Assembly: GCA_013298525.1 (NCBI GenBank)
Contig: JAAFHW010000003.1
Span: 13,247 to 77,246, forward strand
Direction of reading: 5' to 3'
DNA from: Flavobacteriia bacterium
GTDB taxonomy: Bacteria; Bacteroidota; Bacteroidia; Flavobacteriales; Flavobacteriaceae
DNA: 64,000 bases
Part shown: piece after piece, positions 18,721-27,461 of the stretch
Numbering within the stretch: the stretch's first letter is position 1
Layout of the letters: each line of letters starts with the position of its first letter
Program-made: the position numbers and the translations under genes
The notes under the pieces: model-generated
What the model saw: the letters and a program-made list of their open reading frames with translations, nothing else
What the model was told of the DNA's origin: nothing
Databases searched by the model: none

Positions 18721-18748
18721 TAATTCGTAATTTATAATTCGTAATTAA
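18721..18748. repeat. 14-base tandem repeat in the nuoA-nuoB gap
   Basis: TAATTCGTAATTTA occurs once and is followed by a second, nearly complete copy (TAATTCGTAATTAA). The repeat fills almost the whole gap. Confidence 0.75.
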
Positions 18749-18749
18749 T

Positions 18750-19115
18750 CTATTCCCACTCTAATGCTTTCTTCTTGATTATGTAGAAGAAACCAACTAA
18801 AAGTAACAACATGAAAATAACCATTTTGATCATTCCATCCACTCCTAATTCTCTAAAATTTACTGCCCAAGGATATAAGAAAATTACCTCTACATCGAAA
18901 AGCACGAAAAGAATTGCAACAAGAAAATATTTTACAGAAAACGGAATACGCGCATTTCCTACGGATTCAATACCGCACTCGAAGTTTTTATCTTTGTTTT
19001 TAGAATGTCTTTTTGGTCCAAGGAAACTAGAACCAATAATTGTTGCGACAACAAATCCTATTGCTAGTCCAGCTTGCATTAAGATTGGTAAATAATCAAT
19101 TTGAGTAGATTGCAT
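18750..19115 (-). CDS. nuoA: NADH-quinone oxidoreductase subunit A
   Basis: This small three-helix membrane subunit heads the nuo operon. Conserved segments are KNFECGIESVGNARIPFSVKYFL and FVLFDVEVIFLYPWAVNF. The track begins at 19163, but that ATG lies at the operon promoter, so the transcript would not contain it. The second ATG at 19115 (MQSTQIDYLP) gives 121 residues, the normal NuoA length. Confidence 0.93.
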   Translation of the reverse strand: MQSTQIDYLPILMQAGLAIGFVVATIIGSSFLGPKRHSKNKDKNFECGIESVGNARIPFSVKYFLVAILFVLFDVEVIFLYPWAVNFRELGVDGMIKMVIFMLLLLVGFFYIIKKKALEWE

Positions 19116-19147
19116 GTCTCTAAAAGTTAGTATTTGTAAAATAGCCA

Positions 19148-19178
19148 CAAATATACATTGCATTATTTAATTCTCAAA
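19148..19178 (-). promoter_or_regulatory. Promoter of the nuo operon
   Basis: On the minus strand TTTG, a 19-base spacer and TATATTTG match the Bacteroidota housekeeping sigma consensus (TTG-N19-TAnnTTTG). The expected transcription start is near 19141, about 26 bases before the nuoA ATG at 19115. Confidence 0.75.
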
Positions 19179-19255
19179 AATCATTAGATAAACGTTTGTT
19201 ATTTATGCGTTAAAAACGTTTATTTAAACCTATTCTAAATAATATTTATGAAAAC

Positions 19256-19287
19256 AAAAAAACGCTCTAAAAATTTCAGAGCGTTTG
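19256..19287 (-). terminator. Terminator of the cold shock gene
   Basis: On the minus strand AAACGCTCT and AGAGCGTTT form a perfect 9-bp stem, followed by TTTTTTTG. It lies between the cspA-like stop and the nuo promoter. Confidence 0.85.
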
Positions 19288-19317
19288 ACCATTTAGGCAA
19301 TCAAAAAATAATATATA

Positions 19318-19518
19318 TTAGTCTTCGATAACTACTACTTGAGCAGCTACTTTACCTTTTCTTCCTTCTTCTTCTTCGTAAGAAACTTTGTCTCCTTCGT
19401 TTAAGTTTTCAGCTTTAATACCTGTAGCGTGAACGAAAATGTCTTTTCCATTTTCATCATCTGTAATGAATCCGTAACCTTTTGACTCATTGAAAAATTT
19501 AACTGTACCTGTGCGCAT
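19318..19518 (-). CDS. Cold shock domain protein (CspA family)
   Basis: This single-stranded nucleic-acid-binding RNA chaperone is 66 residues, a lone cold shock domain. RNP1 is seen as KGYGFITD and RNP2 as DIFVHATGI; the start is GTVKFFNESKGYGF. It is monocistronic, with its own promoter at 19548-19577 and terminator at 19256-19287. The short leader contains an AT-rich stretch. Whether it responds to cold cannot be told from sequence. Confidence 0.96.
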   Translation of the reverse strand: MRTGTVKFFNESKGYGFITDDENGKDIFVHATGIKAENLNEGDKVSYEEEEGRKGKVAAQVVVIED

Positions 19519-19547
19519 TTTGTAATGTAAAAAAAATTAATAATGGT

Positions 19548-19577
19548 CAAAGATATACTTATTTATGACATAGCAAA
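19548..19577 (-). promoter_or_regulatory. Promoter of the cold shock gene
   Basis: On the minus strand TTTG, an 18-base spacer and TATCTTTG match TTG-N18..20-TAnnTTTG. The expected start is about 25 bases upstream of the ATG. Confidence 0.75.
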
Positions 19578-19673
19578 CAAAAATTAAATAAAAGTTTAAA
19601 AAATTTACAATAATTTAAAATTATAATTGAATGATTTTCAGTGTAATATTTGAAAAATTCTAAATTTTGCAAT

Positions 19674-19716
19674 AAAAAAAGCAACTATTTATAAATTTTT
19701 AAATAGTTGCTTTTAG
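19674..19716 (-). terminator. Terminator of aspS
   Basis: On the minus strand AAAGCAACTATTTA pairs with TAAATAGTTGCTTT (14 perfect pairs) and is followed by TTTTTTT. It lies directly after the aspS stop. Confidence 0.88.
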
Positions 19717-19739
19717 AATATTTGAGAATTTGATATAAA

Positions 19740-21491
19740 TTACTTTAAATCAACTTTTATATGTAATTCATTTAATTGTGCGTCATCAATTACAGATGGT
19801 GCATCAATCATAACATCTCTTCCTGAATTGTTTTTTGGGAAGGCGATAAAATCACGAATGGTTTCTTGTCCACCCAAAATTGCTACTAATCTATCCAATC
19901 CAAAGGCTAAACCTCCATGTGGTGGTGCTCCAAATTGAAATGCATCCATTAAAAATCCAAACTGATTACGAGCTTCTTCTTCTGTAAATCCTAAATATTT
20001 GAACATTAATTGTTGGGTTGCTTTATCGTGAATTCTAATAGAACCACCACCAATTTCGTTTCCGTTCAAAACCATATCATAAGCATTTGCGCGAACTTTT
20101 CCTGGATTTGTTGCTAACAATTCCATGTCTTCAGGTTTTGGCGAAGTAAATGGATGGTGCATTGCATGCCATCTTCCAGATTCTTCGTCTAATTCTAATA
20201 ATGGGAAATCAACAACCCATAATGGAGCAAATTCAGCTGGATTTCTCAATCCTAATCTTGTTGCTAATTCCATTCTTAAAGCAGAAAGTTGAGCACGAGT
20301 TTTATCAGCTGGACCAGAAAGTACAAAAATCATATCACCAGCTTTTGCACCAGTAATCTCAGCCCATTTTTTCAAATCTTCTTGATCGTAAAATTTATCT
20401 ACAGATGATTTGTAAGTTCCATCGGCTTCACATTTTACATAAACCATTCCTGATGCACCAACTTGTGGACGTTTTACCCAGTCAATTAAAGCATCGATTT
20501 CTTTACGAGTATAAGTTGCACAATTTGGAGCTGCAATTCCAACAACTAATTCTGCTGCATTAAAAACAGGAAAATCTTTGTGTTGCGCTACTTCATTTAA
20601 CTCACCAAATTTCATGTCAAAACGAATGTCTGGTTTGTCATTACCATAAGTTTTCATTGCATAATCGTAGGTAATTCTTGGGAATTTTTCTACTTCAATG
20701 CCTTTTATTTCTTTTAGTAAATGACGCGTTAATCCTTCAAAAACATTTAGAATATCTTCTTGTTCTACAAATGCCATTTCGCAATCGATTTGCGTAAACT
20801 CAGGCTGTCTGTCGGCACGTAAATCTTCGTCACGGAAACATTTTACAATTTGAAAATATTTATCCATTCCACCAACCATCAAAAGTTGTTTGAATGTTTG
20901 AGGCGATTGAGGCAAGGCATAAAACTGACCTTCATTCATTCTACTTGGAACTACGAAATCTCTTGCTCCTTCTGGAGTTGATTTGATTAAATAAGGAGTT
21001 TCAACTTCACAAAAATCTAAATCAGAAAGGTAATTTCTAACGGCTTGAGCCACTTTATGACGGAATAACAAGCTGTTTTTAACTGGATTTCTACGAATAT
21101 CCAAGTAACGGTATTTCATTCTAATGTCTTCACCACCGTCTGTTTCATCTTCAATAGTGAAAGGTGGTGTTAATGCTGCATTTAGAATCGTCATTTCTTT
21201 TACAAGAATTTCAATTTCACCTGTTGCAATATTTTTATTTTTGGCTTCACGCTCAATTACAGTTCCTTTTACTTGAACTACAAATTCTCTTCCAAGGGTT
21301 TTAGCCAATTCGAAAACTGATTTTTCTGAACGACTTTCGTCAAATAATAATTGTGTAATTCCATAACGGTCGCGTAAATCAACCCAATTCATGAATCCCT
21401 TATCTCTTGATTTTTGTACCCAACCAGCAAGTGTAACTTCTTGATTAATATGTGAGGCGTTCAACTCACCACAATTATGACTTCTATACAT
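19740..21491 (-). CDS. aspS: Aspartyl-tRNA synthetase
   Basis: This class II synthetase charges tRNA-Asp. An N-terminal OB fold starts at [26 protein letters not shown]. Motif 2 is [18 protein letters not shown] and motif 3 is [16 protein letters not shown]. The large bacterial insertion domain is present, so this is the bacterial-type enzyme. The track starts 23 codons upstream at 21560, but the family-typical N-terminus is the ATG at 21491. A TACTTTTG promoter box at 21542-21549 also sits inside the extra codons. The chosen form is 583 residues. The gene is monocistronic with its own terminator. Confidence 0.95.
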   Translation of the reverse strand: MYRSHNCGELNASHINQEVTLAGWVQKSRDKGFMNWVDLRDRYGITQLLFDESRSEKSVFELAKTLGREFVVQVKGTVIEREAKNKNIATGEIEILVKEMTILNAALTPPFTIEDETDGGEDIRMKYRYLDIRRNPVKNSLLFRHKVAQAVRNYLSDLDFCEVETPYLIKSTPEGARDFVVPSRMNEGQFYALPQSPQTFKQLLMVGGMDKYFQIVKCFRDEDLRADRQPEFTQIDCEMAFVEQEDILNVFEGLTRHLLKEIKGIEVEKFPRITYDYAMKTYGNDKPDIRFDMKFGELNEVAQHKDFPVFNAAELVVGIAAPNCATYTRKEIDALIDWVKRPQVGASGMVYVKCEADGTYKSSVDKFYDQEDLKKWAEITGAKAGDMIFVLSGPADKTRAQLSALRMELATRLGLRNPAEFAPLWVVDFPLLELDEESGRWHAMHHPFTSPKPEDMELLATNPGKVRANAYDMVLNGNEIGGGSIRIHDKATQQLMFKYLGFTEEEARNQFGFLMDAFQFGAPPHGGLAFGLDRLVAILGGQETIRDFIAFPKNNSGRDVMIDAPSVIDDAQLNELHIKVDLK

Positions 21492-21541
21492 TTGGAATAA
21501 AATTTTTTTATAAATAACAATTCGACCTTTGGTCTTGGGTG

Positions 21542-21549
21542 CAAAAGTA
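21542..21549 (-). promoter_or_regulatory. -7 box of the aspS promoter
   Basis: TACTTTTG on the minus strand fits TAnnTTTG and lies about 50 bases before the aspS ATG. The -33 region (GTGTTTA) is a weak match. Confidence 0.5.
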
Positions 21550-21595
21550 AAAAACTTCAACCGAAATAAACACTAAATATTTTCATAATGAATAA

Positions 21596-21624
21596 TTGAT
21601 GGTAAATAAATTTAACTACATTTG
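21596..21624 (+). promoter_or_regulatory. Promoter of the TlpA-like thioredoxin gene
   Basis: TTG, an 18-base spacer and TACATTTG match the Bacteroidota consensus. It lies 26 bases before the ATG and is divergent from the aspS promoter. Confidence 0.7.
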
Positions 21625-21650
21625 GTTTTACTTAAATTAAAATTAATAAT

Positions 21651-22649
21651 ATGAAAAAATTTGGAATCTTTTTATTTGCGCTTGTGTTATCAAATATAAG
21701 CTTTGGGCAAGATAATGTTGTAAAGTTTGAAGCAGATGTTGCTCACAGAAATGGCGATATACTTTTTATTAAAAACAATAGAATAATTGTTAAAGAAATT
21801 AAAGTAGAAGGTGATGGACATTTTAGTTCGTCATTTGAAATTAAAGAAGGAATGTATCAATTGTTTGATGGAGCTGAATATACTGAACTATTTTTGAAAA
21901 ATGGTTTTGACTTAAAAATGAAAATGGATGCACAGAATTTTGATGAGTCAATTGTATATTCTGGAAAAGGAGCAGCTGAGAATAATTATTTAGCTCAAAA
22001 AATATTGAGTGAAAGTAAGTTTGATGCAGAAAGTCTTTTTGCTGCTAAAACTATGGAAGAATTTACTGCTAAAATTACAGAAAAGCAAAAAGCTGATATT
22101 GCTAAATTGGATGCTGCAAAATTGGATGCAAATTTTGTTGCACTTCAGAAAAAAGCAATGGAAACAGAAATGTTTCAAATGAAGATGTATTTTGGAGAGA
22201 AATTAAAACAACAAAAATTAAACAACACACAAGCACCATCTTTTGATTATGAAAACCATGCTGGTGGAAAAACCAAGTTAGAAGACTTGAGAGGAAAATA
22301 TGTTTACATTGATGTTTGGGCTACTTGGTGTGGACCTTGTCGTGCAGAAATTCCATCTTTGCAAAAAATTGAAGAGAAATATCATGATAAAAAAATTGCT
22401 TTTGTAAGTATTTCTGTTGATGAGCAAAAAGATTATGAAAAGTGGAAAAAGTTTGTAGTTGAAAAACAACTTGGTGGAATCCAATTGTATGCTGATAAAA
22501 ACTGGATGTCTGCTTTTATTAAAGCATTTGGAATTAATTCTATTCCAAGATTTATTTTAATCGATCCAACTGGAAAAGTGGTTAATGCTGATGCTGATAG
22601 ACCATCAAATCCTAAATTACAAGAGCAACTTGATGCACTTTTAAAATAG
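21651..22649 (+). CDS. Secreted TlpA-like thiol-disulfide oxidoreductase
   Basis: This is a probable periplasmic redox protein. It has 332 residues with a signal peptide (MKKFGIFLFALVLSNISFGQ). An N-terminal beta-rich domain (about 21-110) resembles the DUF4369-type domain often found before thioredoxin folds in Bacteroidota. A helical, lysine-rich linker (about 120-190) follows, and then a thioredoxin fold with the redox motif WATWCGPCRAEIPS (C227, C230) and the cis-proline segment INSIPRFILID. It is transcribed alone, with its own promoter and a strong terminator. The substrate is unknown. Confidence 0.92.
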   Translation: MKKFGIFLFALVLSNISFGQDNVVKFEADVAHRNGDILFIKNNRIIVKEIKVEGDGHFSSSFEIKEGMYQLFDGAEYTELFLKNGFDLKMKMDAQNFDESIVYSGKGAAENNYLAQKILSESKFDAESLFAAKTMEEFTAKITEKQKADIAKLDAAKLDANFVALQKKAMETEMFQMKMYFGEKLKQQKLNNTQAPSFDYENHAGGKTKLEDLRGKYVYIDVWATWCGPCRAEIPSLQKIEEKYHDKKIAFVSISVDEQKDYEKWKKFVVEKQLGGIQLYADKNWMSAFIKAFGINSIPRFILIDPTGKVVNADADRPSNPKLQEQLDALLK

Positions 22650-22666
22650 TTTAGATTTAGTACAAA

Positions 22667-22702
22667 ATAAAAAGCTCCGAAGAATATTCGGAGCTTTTTT
22701 GT
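22667..22702. terminator. Bidirectional terminator between the thioredoxin gene and the RND operon
   Basis: AAAGCTCCGAA and TTCGGAGCTTT form a GC-richer stem with T-runs on both sides (TTTTTTG on plus, TTTTTATTTT on minus). It serves two convergent units. Confidence 0.88.
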
Positions 22703-22718
22703 TTAAACAACAATTTTA

Positions 22719-25700
22719 TTAATCTTCAGTTGCAATTCTTCTAGATTCTCTTCTGTCTCTCAGTCTATATTTTACTCGTTTTACTAAGTAGAACATTACT
22801 GGAACCATAATTAAAGTTAAGACAGTTGCATAGGTTAATCCGAAGATTATTGTCCATGCTAATGGTCCCCAAAACATTACGTTATCTCCACCAATAAATA
22901 TATGTGGATTCAAATCAGTAATAAGTGAAAAGAAGTCAAAGTTCAATCCAATTGCCAACGGAATTAATCCAAGAACCGCAGTTAAAGCAGTCAATAAAAC
23001 TGGACGTAAACGTGATTTTCCTGATTCGATGATTACTTCTTTTATTTCTTCTAACGATAAATCATCGTGGCTATTTAGATGTTTTTCGGCAACTTTTTTA
23101 TCTAATAATAAGACGAAGAAGTCCATTAATACAATTCCGTTTTTCACCACAATTCCGGCAAGAGAAATGATTCCCATCATCGTCATTAGAATTACGAAAT
23201 CCATATTTGCAATTACATAGCCATAGAAAACACCACTAAAACTCAAGATAACTGTAAACAAAATTACCATTGTTTTTGAAACCGAATTAAATTGTAAAAC
23301 AATAATAATTGTGATTCCTGCCAACGCTAAAAACAGTGCGTACATCAAGAAACTTTGATTCTTTCCTTGTTCTTCTTGAACTCCAGAAAACGAATAGGTT
23401 ACTGTTTTTGGTAATTCATATCCTTTTAATTCAGCCTGTATTTGCTTTGTAATTTCGTCACCATTAAAACCGGTCAAAACATTAGAATAAACCGTCATGA
23501 TTCGCTTTTGGTTTTTTCTTTTGATTTGGTTGTAAGTAGTCGTTTTTTCTGTTTGAGAAACAGCCGAAATTGGCACTTGCATCATCTGACCATTGTTCTG
23601 ATTTCTGAACGTTAATGATTGATTGAACAATACATTTTCGTTTTTACGTTGATCTTCTTGCATACGCATCGTGATATTATAATCGTCATCACCTTCTTTA
23701 TAAGTAGAGATTTCTTGACCATAAACAGAACGACGTAAATTAAATCCTAATTGTCCTGTTGAAACACCTAAACTTCCTGCGCTAACTCTATCGACTTTTA
23801 CTTCCAATTCTGGACTTTCTTTGTTTACATCAATAGCCAAACGTTCAATTCCTGGGATGTTTTTGGCATCAATAAAAGCAATCATTTTGTCGGCTTCTTT
23901 TAGCATCAAATCATAGTCAGTTCCTGTAAGTTGAATACTAATTGGATAACCTGCTGGTGGACCATTTGAATCTTTTTCAACCGTAACAGTTGCGCCTGCG
24001 ATACCTTTTACTTTGGCACGAATTTCTTCTAAAATAACATTGGTGTCAATGCCTTGACGGAATTTGAATTCGGAGAAATTCACTGTAACTTTTCCTTTAA
24101 AAGGTGTTTCCGATGCTGAACCTGCGTCAACATTTGGATTTCCTGCACCAACACCAACTTGAGAAACAATTGATTCTGCCAAAAAGTTTTCTTTAGTAGT
24201 TTCATCAACATATTTACTCAAAATTTCAATTACTTGTTTTTCAACAAATAATGTTGCTTTATTGGTTTTTTGAATGTCAGTTCCTTGCGGATATTCAATA
24301 TAAGTGATTACTTGATTTGGAGTATTTTCTGGAAAAAACAATACTTTTCTTGGGAAAATTCCAAGTAGAATGAATGAGAAAAATAACAAACCAATAATTC
24401 CAGCTAAAGCAAACCAAGCTCTTTTCCCTGTCAATATCTTAGCCAAGAAATTCTTGTACTTATCTTCCATTTTTGGAAAAAAGTTATGCTGAAAGTCCTG
24501 AGTCCATTGGTATAATTTTAGTTTATACAACCACATTAATCCAAGAGAAATTATAGCTAAATGGCCGATTGCTTTTGCAAAAGTAGAATTTGTTAAATGT
24601 CCTAAAATGACAAAAACAATACCAAGAACACTAAATATAATAGTATATAATTTAGCTGATTTTTTAGAAACATTTTTATCTTCAATAGCCATTGAACCAC
24701 CAGTCATGGCAGCATTTACAACCATTGCCACAAATAATGAAGCGGTAAGTGTAACTGTTAATGTGATTGGGAAATATTTCATGAATTTACCCATTGTTCC
24801 TGGCCACAATGCAAATGGTAAAAACGCCATAAGAGTTGTAGCAGTTGAGGATATAACAGGCCAAGCGATTTCGCCAATACCAACTTTGGAAGCGGTAACT
24901 CTATCCATTCCTTTTTTCATGTTAGCAAAAACGTTGTCTACAACTACGATTCCGTCATCAACAAGCATTCCTAATCCCATTACTAATCCGAAAAGAACCA
25001 TGGTGTTTAAGGTCAATCCAAACATGGAAAGAATACTAAACGCCATCAACATTGAGAGTGGAATTGCTGCTCCAACGAAAAGTGAATTTCGTAATCCCAT
25101 TGTAAACATTAGCACAATCATTACTAACACAATACCAAAAATAATGTGGTTTGATAATTCGCTAACTTGGTGTTCAACTCTTGATGATTGATCGTTTGAA
25201 AGTGTTAGTTTTAAGTTGGATGGCAAATAAGAATTTTCTGCTTTTTCTAGTTTTTCTTTTACTTGTTCAATAGCAGAAATCATGTTTTGATTAGAACGTT
25301 TTTTCACATTCAACATCACCACTTCAGTTCCTTTTTCACGAGCGTAAGTAGTTTTTTCTTTTTCCTTGAAACTGATTGTTGCAATATCTTTTAGATAAAC
25401 AGCGCCACCATAAGATTTGATTATAATATTTTCTAATTCTTTAGGATCTTTTATTTCACCAACAATTCTGATGTTATTTCTAGAACCTTGAGAAACTAAA
25501 TTTCCACCCGAAAGTGTCATGTTTTCATATTTTACAGCATTTTGAATTTCGTCAAACGAAACTTGCGCTGCTGTCATTTTGAAAATATCTACAGCGATTT
25601 CTACTTCTTTATCATCGACACCAAGAATATCTACTTTTTTAACTTCTGGGATTTCTTCAATATCATCTTGAAGCAATTCGCCATATTTTTTAAGTTGTTG

Positions 25701-26189
25701 TGTAGTATAATTCCCTTGCAAATTGATATTTAAAATTGGCACCTCTTCCGAAATGTTAAGTTCAAATACGTTTGGTTCTACTTTGCTTCCGTTGTCAAGA
25801 TTTGGCCAATCTGTATCTGCTTTAGAAAAATCGACTTTATCTTTGATTTTCGTTTTAGCATCTTCAATGCTTACTTTATCGGCAAATTCAACGATAATCA
25901 TACCATAATCTTGAAACGAACTAGACGTAATTTTTTCTACTCCTGAAATGTTTTTAAACTCCTTTTCAAGCGGTTTAATTACTAATTTTTCAACATCTTC
26001 GGCAGAGTTTCCTGGGAAAACAGACGAAATGTATACTTTGTTCTCGATGATTTCTGGAAAATCTTCACGAGGCATTGTTACGTAGGCAATTACACCTGTA
26101 ACAACGATTAATAAGGTCAAGATGTAAACAGTAACTCGATTGTCAACTGCCCAACTTGATATACTGAATTCTTTATTTGTGTGACTCAT
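22719..26189 (-). CDS. RND-type efflux pump inner-membrane permease (AcrB/HAE1 family)
   Basis: This proton-driven exporter works with the adaptor and TolC-like channel encoded upstream. It has 1156 residues; AcrB has about 1050. The N-terminus is FSISSWAVDNRVTVYILTLL with MPREDFPEI. Two large periplasmic regions (about 50-330 and 610-890) are separated by membrane bundles. The proton-relay aspartates are in GLGMLVDDGIVVVDN. Between the first six helices and helix 7 there is an extra segment with two hydrophobic stretches (LYTIIFSVLGIVFVILGHL and AIGHLAIISLGLMWLYKL), which accounts for the added length. Substrates cannot be predicted. Confidence 0.93.
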   Translation of the reverse strand: MSHTNKEFSISSWAVDNRVTVYILTLLIVVTGVIAYVTMPREDFPEIIENKVYISSVFPGNSAEDVEKLVIKPLEKEFKNISGVEKITSSSFQDYGMIIVEFADKVSIEDAKTKIKDKVDFSKADTDWPNLDNGSKVEPNVFELNISEEVPILNINLQGNYTTQQLKKYGELLQDDIEEIPEVKKVDILGVDDKEVEIAVDIFKMTAAQVSFDEIQNAVKYENMTLSGGNLVSQGSRNNIRIVGEIKDPKELENIIIKSYGGAVYLKDIATISFKEKEKTTYAREKGTEVVMLNVKKRSNQNMISAIEQVKEKLEKAENSYLPSNLKLTLSNDQSSRVEHQVSELSNHIIFGIVLVMIVLMFTMGLRNSLFVGAAIPLSMLMAFSILSMFGLTLNTMVLFGLVMGLGMLVDDGIVVVDNVFANMKKGMDRVTASKVGIGEIAWPVISSTATTLMAFLPFALWPGTMGKFMKYFPITLTVTLTASLFVAMVVNAAMTGGSMAIEDKNVSKKSAKLYTIIFSVLGIVFVILGHLTNSTFAKAIGHLAIISLGLMWLYKLKLYQWTQDFQHNFFPKMEDKYKNFLAKILTGKRAWFALAGIIGLLFFSFILLGIFPRKVLFFPENTPNQVITYIEYPQGTDIQKTNKATLFVEKQVIEILSKYVDETTKENFLAESIVSQVGVGAGNPNVDAGSASETPFKGKVTVNFSEFKFRQGIDTNVILEEIRAKVKGIAGATVTVEKDSNGPPAGYPISIQLTGTDYDLMLKEADKMIAFIDAKNIPGIERLAIDVNKESPELEVKVDRVSAGSLGVSTGQLGFNLRRSVYGQEISTYKEGDDDYNITMRMQEDQRKNENVLFNQSLTFRNQNNGQMMQVPISAVSQTEKTTTYNQIKRKNQKRIMTVYSNVLTGFNGDEITKQIQAELKGYELPKTVTYSFSGVQEEQGKNQSFLMYALFLALAGITIIIVLQFNSVSKTMVILFTVILSFSGVFYGYVIANMDFVILMTMMGIISLAGIVVKNGIVLMDFFVLLLDKKVAEKHLNSHDDLSLEEIKEVIIESGKSRLRPVLLTALTAVLGLIPLAIGLNFDFFSLITDLNPHIFIGGDNVMFWGPLAWTIIFGLTYATVLTLIMVPVMFYLVKRVKYRLRDRRESRRIATED

Positions 26190-26198
26190 ATATTTTGT

Positions 26199-26252
26199 TG
26201 TTGGTTGTCGGTTATCAGTTGTCGGTTTAGAACCGACAACAGAAAACTGACA
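26199..26252. repeat. Phrase repeat with a perfect hairpin between adaptor and permease genes
   Basis: The gap holds units of GGTTGTCGGTTATCAGTTGTCGG type and a perfect inverted repeat: GTTGTCGGTT (26218-26227), TAG, AACCGACAAC (26231-26240). There is no T-run on the minus strand immediately after the stem, so it is not an obvious terminator. Confidence 0.75.
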
Positions 26253-26264
26253 ATTATTTTACAT

Positions 26265-27410
26265 TTAGAAATTAAGTTTCATTCCGTCTGCAATAGTATT
26301 TACACCTTCGATTACAATGATGTCATTTGCTGATAATCCGCTTACAATTTCGGTTACATTATCAGAAGATTTCCCAACTTTTACAAGTACTTTTTTAGCA
26401 GTTCCGGTTTTTCCATTAGAGTTAGTTACTGTGAAAACAAATTTGTTTCCTGTTCCATCTTCTTGAATAACATTGCTTGGAACTACAATCGAATTTTTAT
26501 TGGTATAATCAATGATTTTTAGTTTTGCAACTTGATTTGGACGCAATAAGTTTTCTGGATTTGGTACACTTACTTCAATTCCGAAACTTCTGTTATTTGG
26601 ATTTAAATAATTACCTACTTGACGCACTCTTCCTTTGTAAGTTTTGCCTAAAGAAGTTAAGAAAACATCAACTTCGGTACCAACTTTTAGTTTTCCGATA
26701 TAGGTTTCAGGAACAGATGTTGAAACATACATGTTTCCAAGATTTATTATTCTCATCAAACCTTGTGGACTTGGCGAAACAATTTGCCCTTTTTCTACAA
26801 AAACTTCGTCAATTGTTCCTGAAAAAGGAGCGCGAATTAATGTTTTAGATACTTGAGCTCTCATTTGTGCAACGGCTTTTTGAGCAGAAACCATTTGAGT
26901 TTGAGCTTGAAGAAATTGAATTTCAGAGCCAATTTTTTTATCCCAAAGATTTTTTTGTCTTTCAAATGATGTTTTTGCCAATGCGTATTGGTTTTCCAAA
27001 CTTGCTAATTGTTGACTCATACCTGCATCATCAACTCTACCAAGAATTTGTCCTTTAGAAACTCTTTGTCCTGCTTTTACAGTTAATGAAGTAAGATTTC
27101 CGCTGAATTCTGGTTGAACAAGGATGTTTTCTTTTGTATTTACGCTTCCTTGAATTTCTAGATAGTGACTAAAAGTAGTATCTTTTACTGATAAAACAGA
27201 AACTAAAGCTTCTTGGTTTTTAACTTCTACTAATTTTGAAAGAGCTTCATCAATTTTTGCTAAATCAGCTTGAATAAGACCTTTTTTAGTTTGAAGATCT
27301 TTTACATTTCCGGCTTTAATTAATTCATCAACAGTTGTAGCATTTTCTTTTTTTGAGCAAGACAATATCGATAAAGATATTATAGCGATTAAAAGTATTT
27401 TTTTACTCAT
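26265..27410 (-). CDS. RND efflux periplasmic adaptor (membrane fusion protein), lipoprotein
   Basis: This protein bridges the permease and outer-membrane channel. With the start at 27410 it reads MSKKILLIAIISLSILSCSKKEN, a clear lipoprotein signal with lipobox LSCS. The track start at 27449 adds 13 residues that would precede the signal. Visible parts are a short coiled coil, the biotinyl-lipoyl-like barrel halves (ENILVQPEFSGNLTSLTVKAGQRVSKGQILGRVDD and IRAPFSGTIDEVFVEKGQIVSP), a helical hairpin between them, and a C-terminal beta-barrel. It is 12 bases or more from the tolC stop and part of the same operon. Confidence 0.93.
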   Translation of the reverse strand: MSKKILLIAIISLSILSCSKKENATTVDELIKAGNVKDLQTKKGLIQADLAKIDEALSKLVEVKNQEALVSVLSVKDTTFSHYLEIQGSVNTKENILVQPEFSGNLTSLTVKAGQRVSKGQILGRVDDAGMSQQLASLENQYALAKTSFERQKNLWDKKIGSEIQFLQAQTQMVSAQKAVAQMRAQVSKTLIRAPFSGTIDEVFVEKGQIVSPSPQGLMRIINLGNMYVSTSVPETYIGKLKVGTEVDVFLTSLGKTYKGRVRQVGNYLNPNNRSFGIEVSVPNPENLLRPNQVAKLKIIDYTNKNSIVVPSNVIQEDGTGNKFVFTVTNSNGKTGTAKKVLVKVGKSSDNVTEIVSGLSANDIIVIEGVNTIADGMKLNF

Positions 27411-27461
27411 GACTTTTATTTTTTGGAATTCGTGAATCGTCGATTTCATATTATTTTGGGA

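Noticed and set aside
24607-25191. 194-residue plus-strand ORF opposite the RND permease gene
   Set aside because: It lies wholly antisense inside a well-supported permease gene, is Thr/Ile/Asn-rich as expected for a shadow of membrane helices, and has no promoter or family motif.
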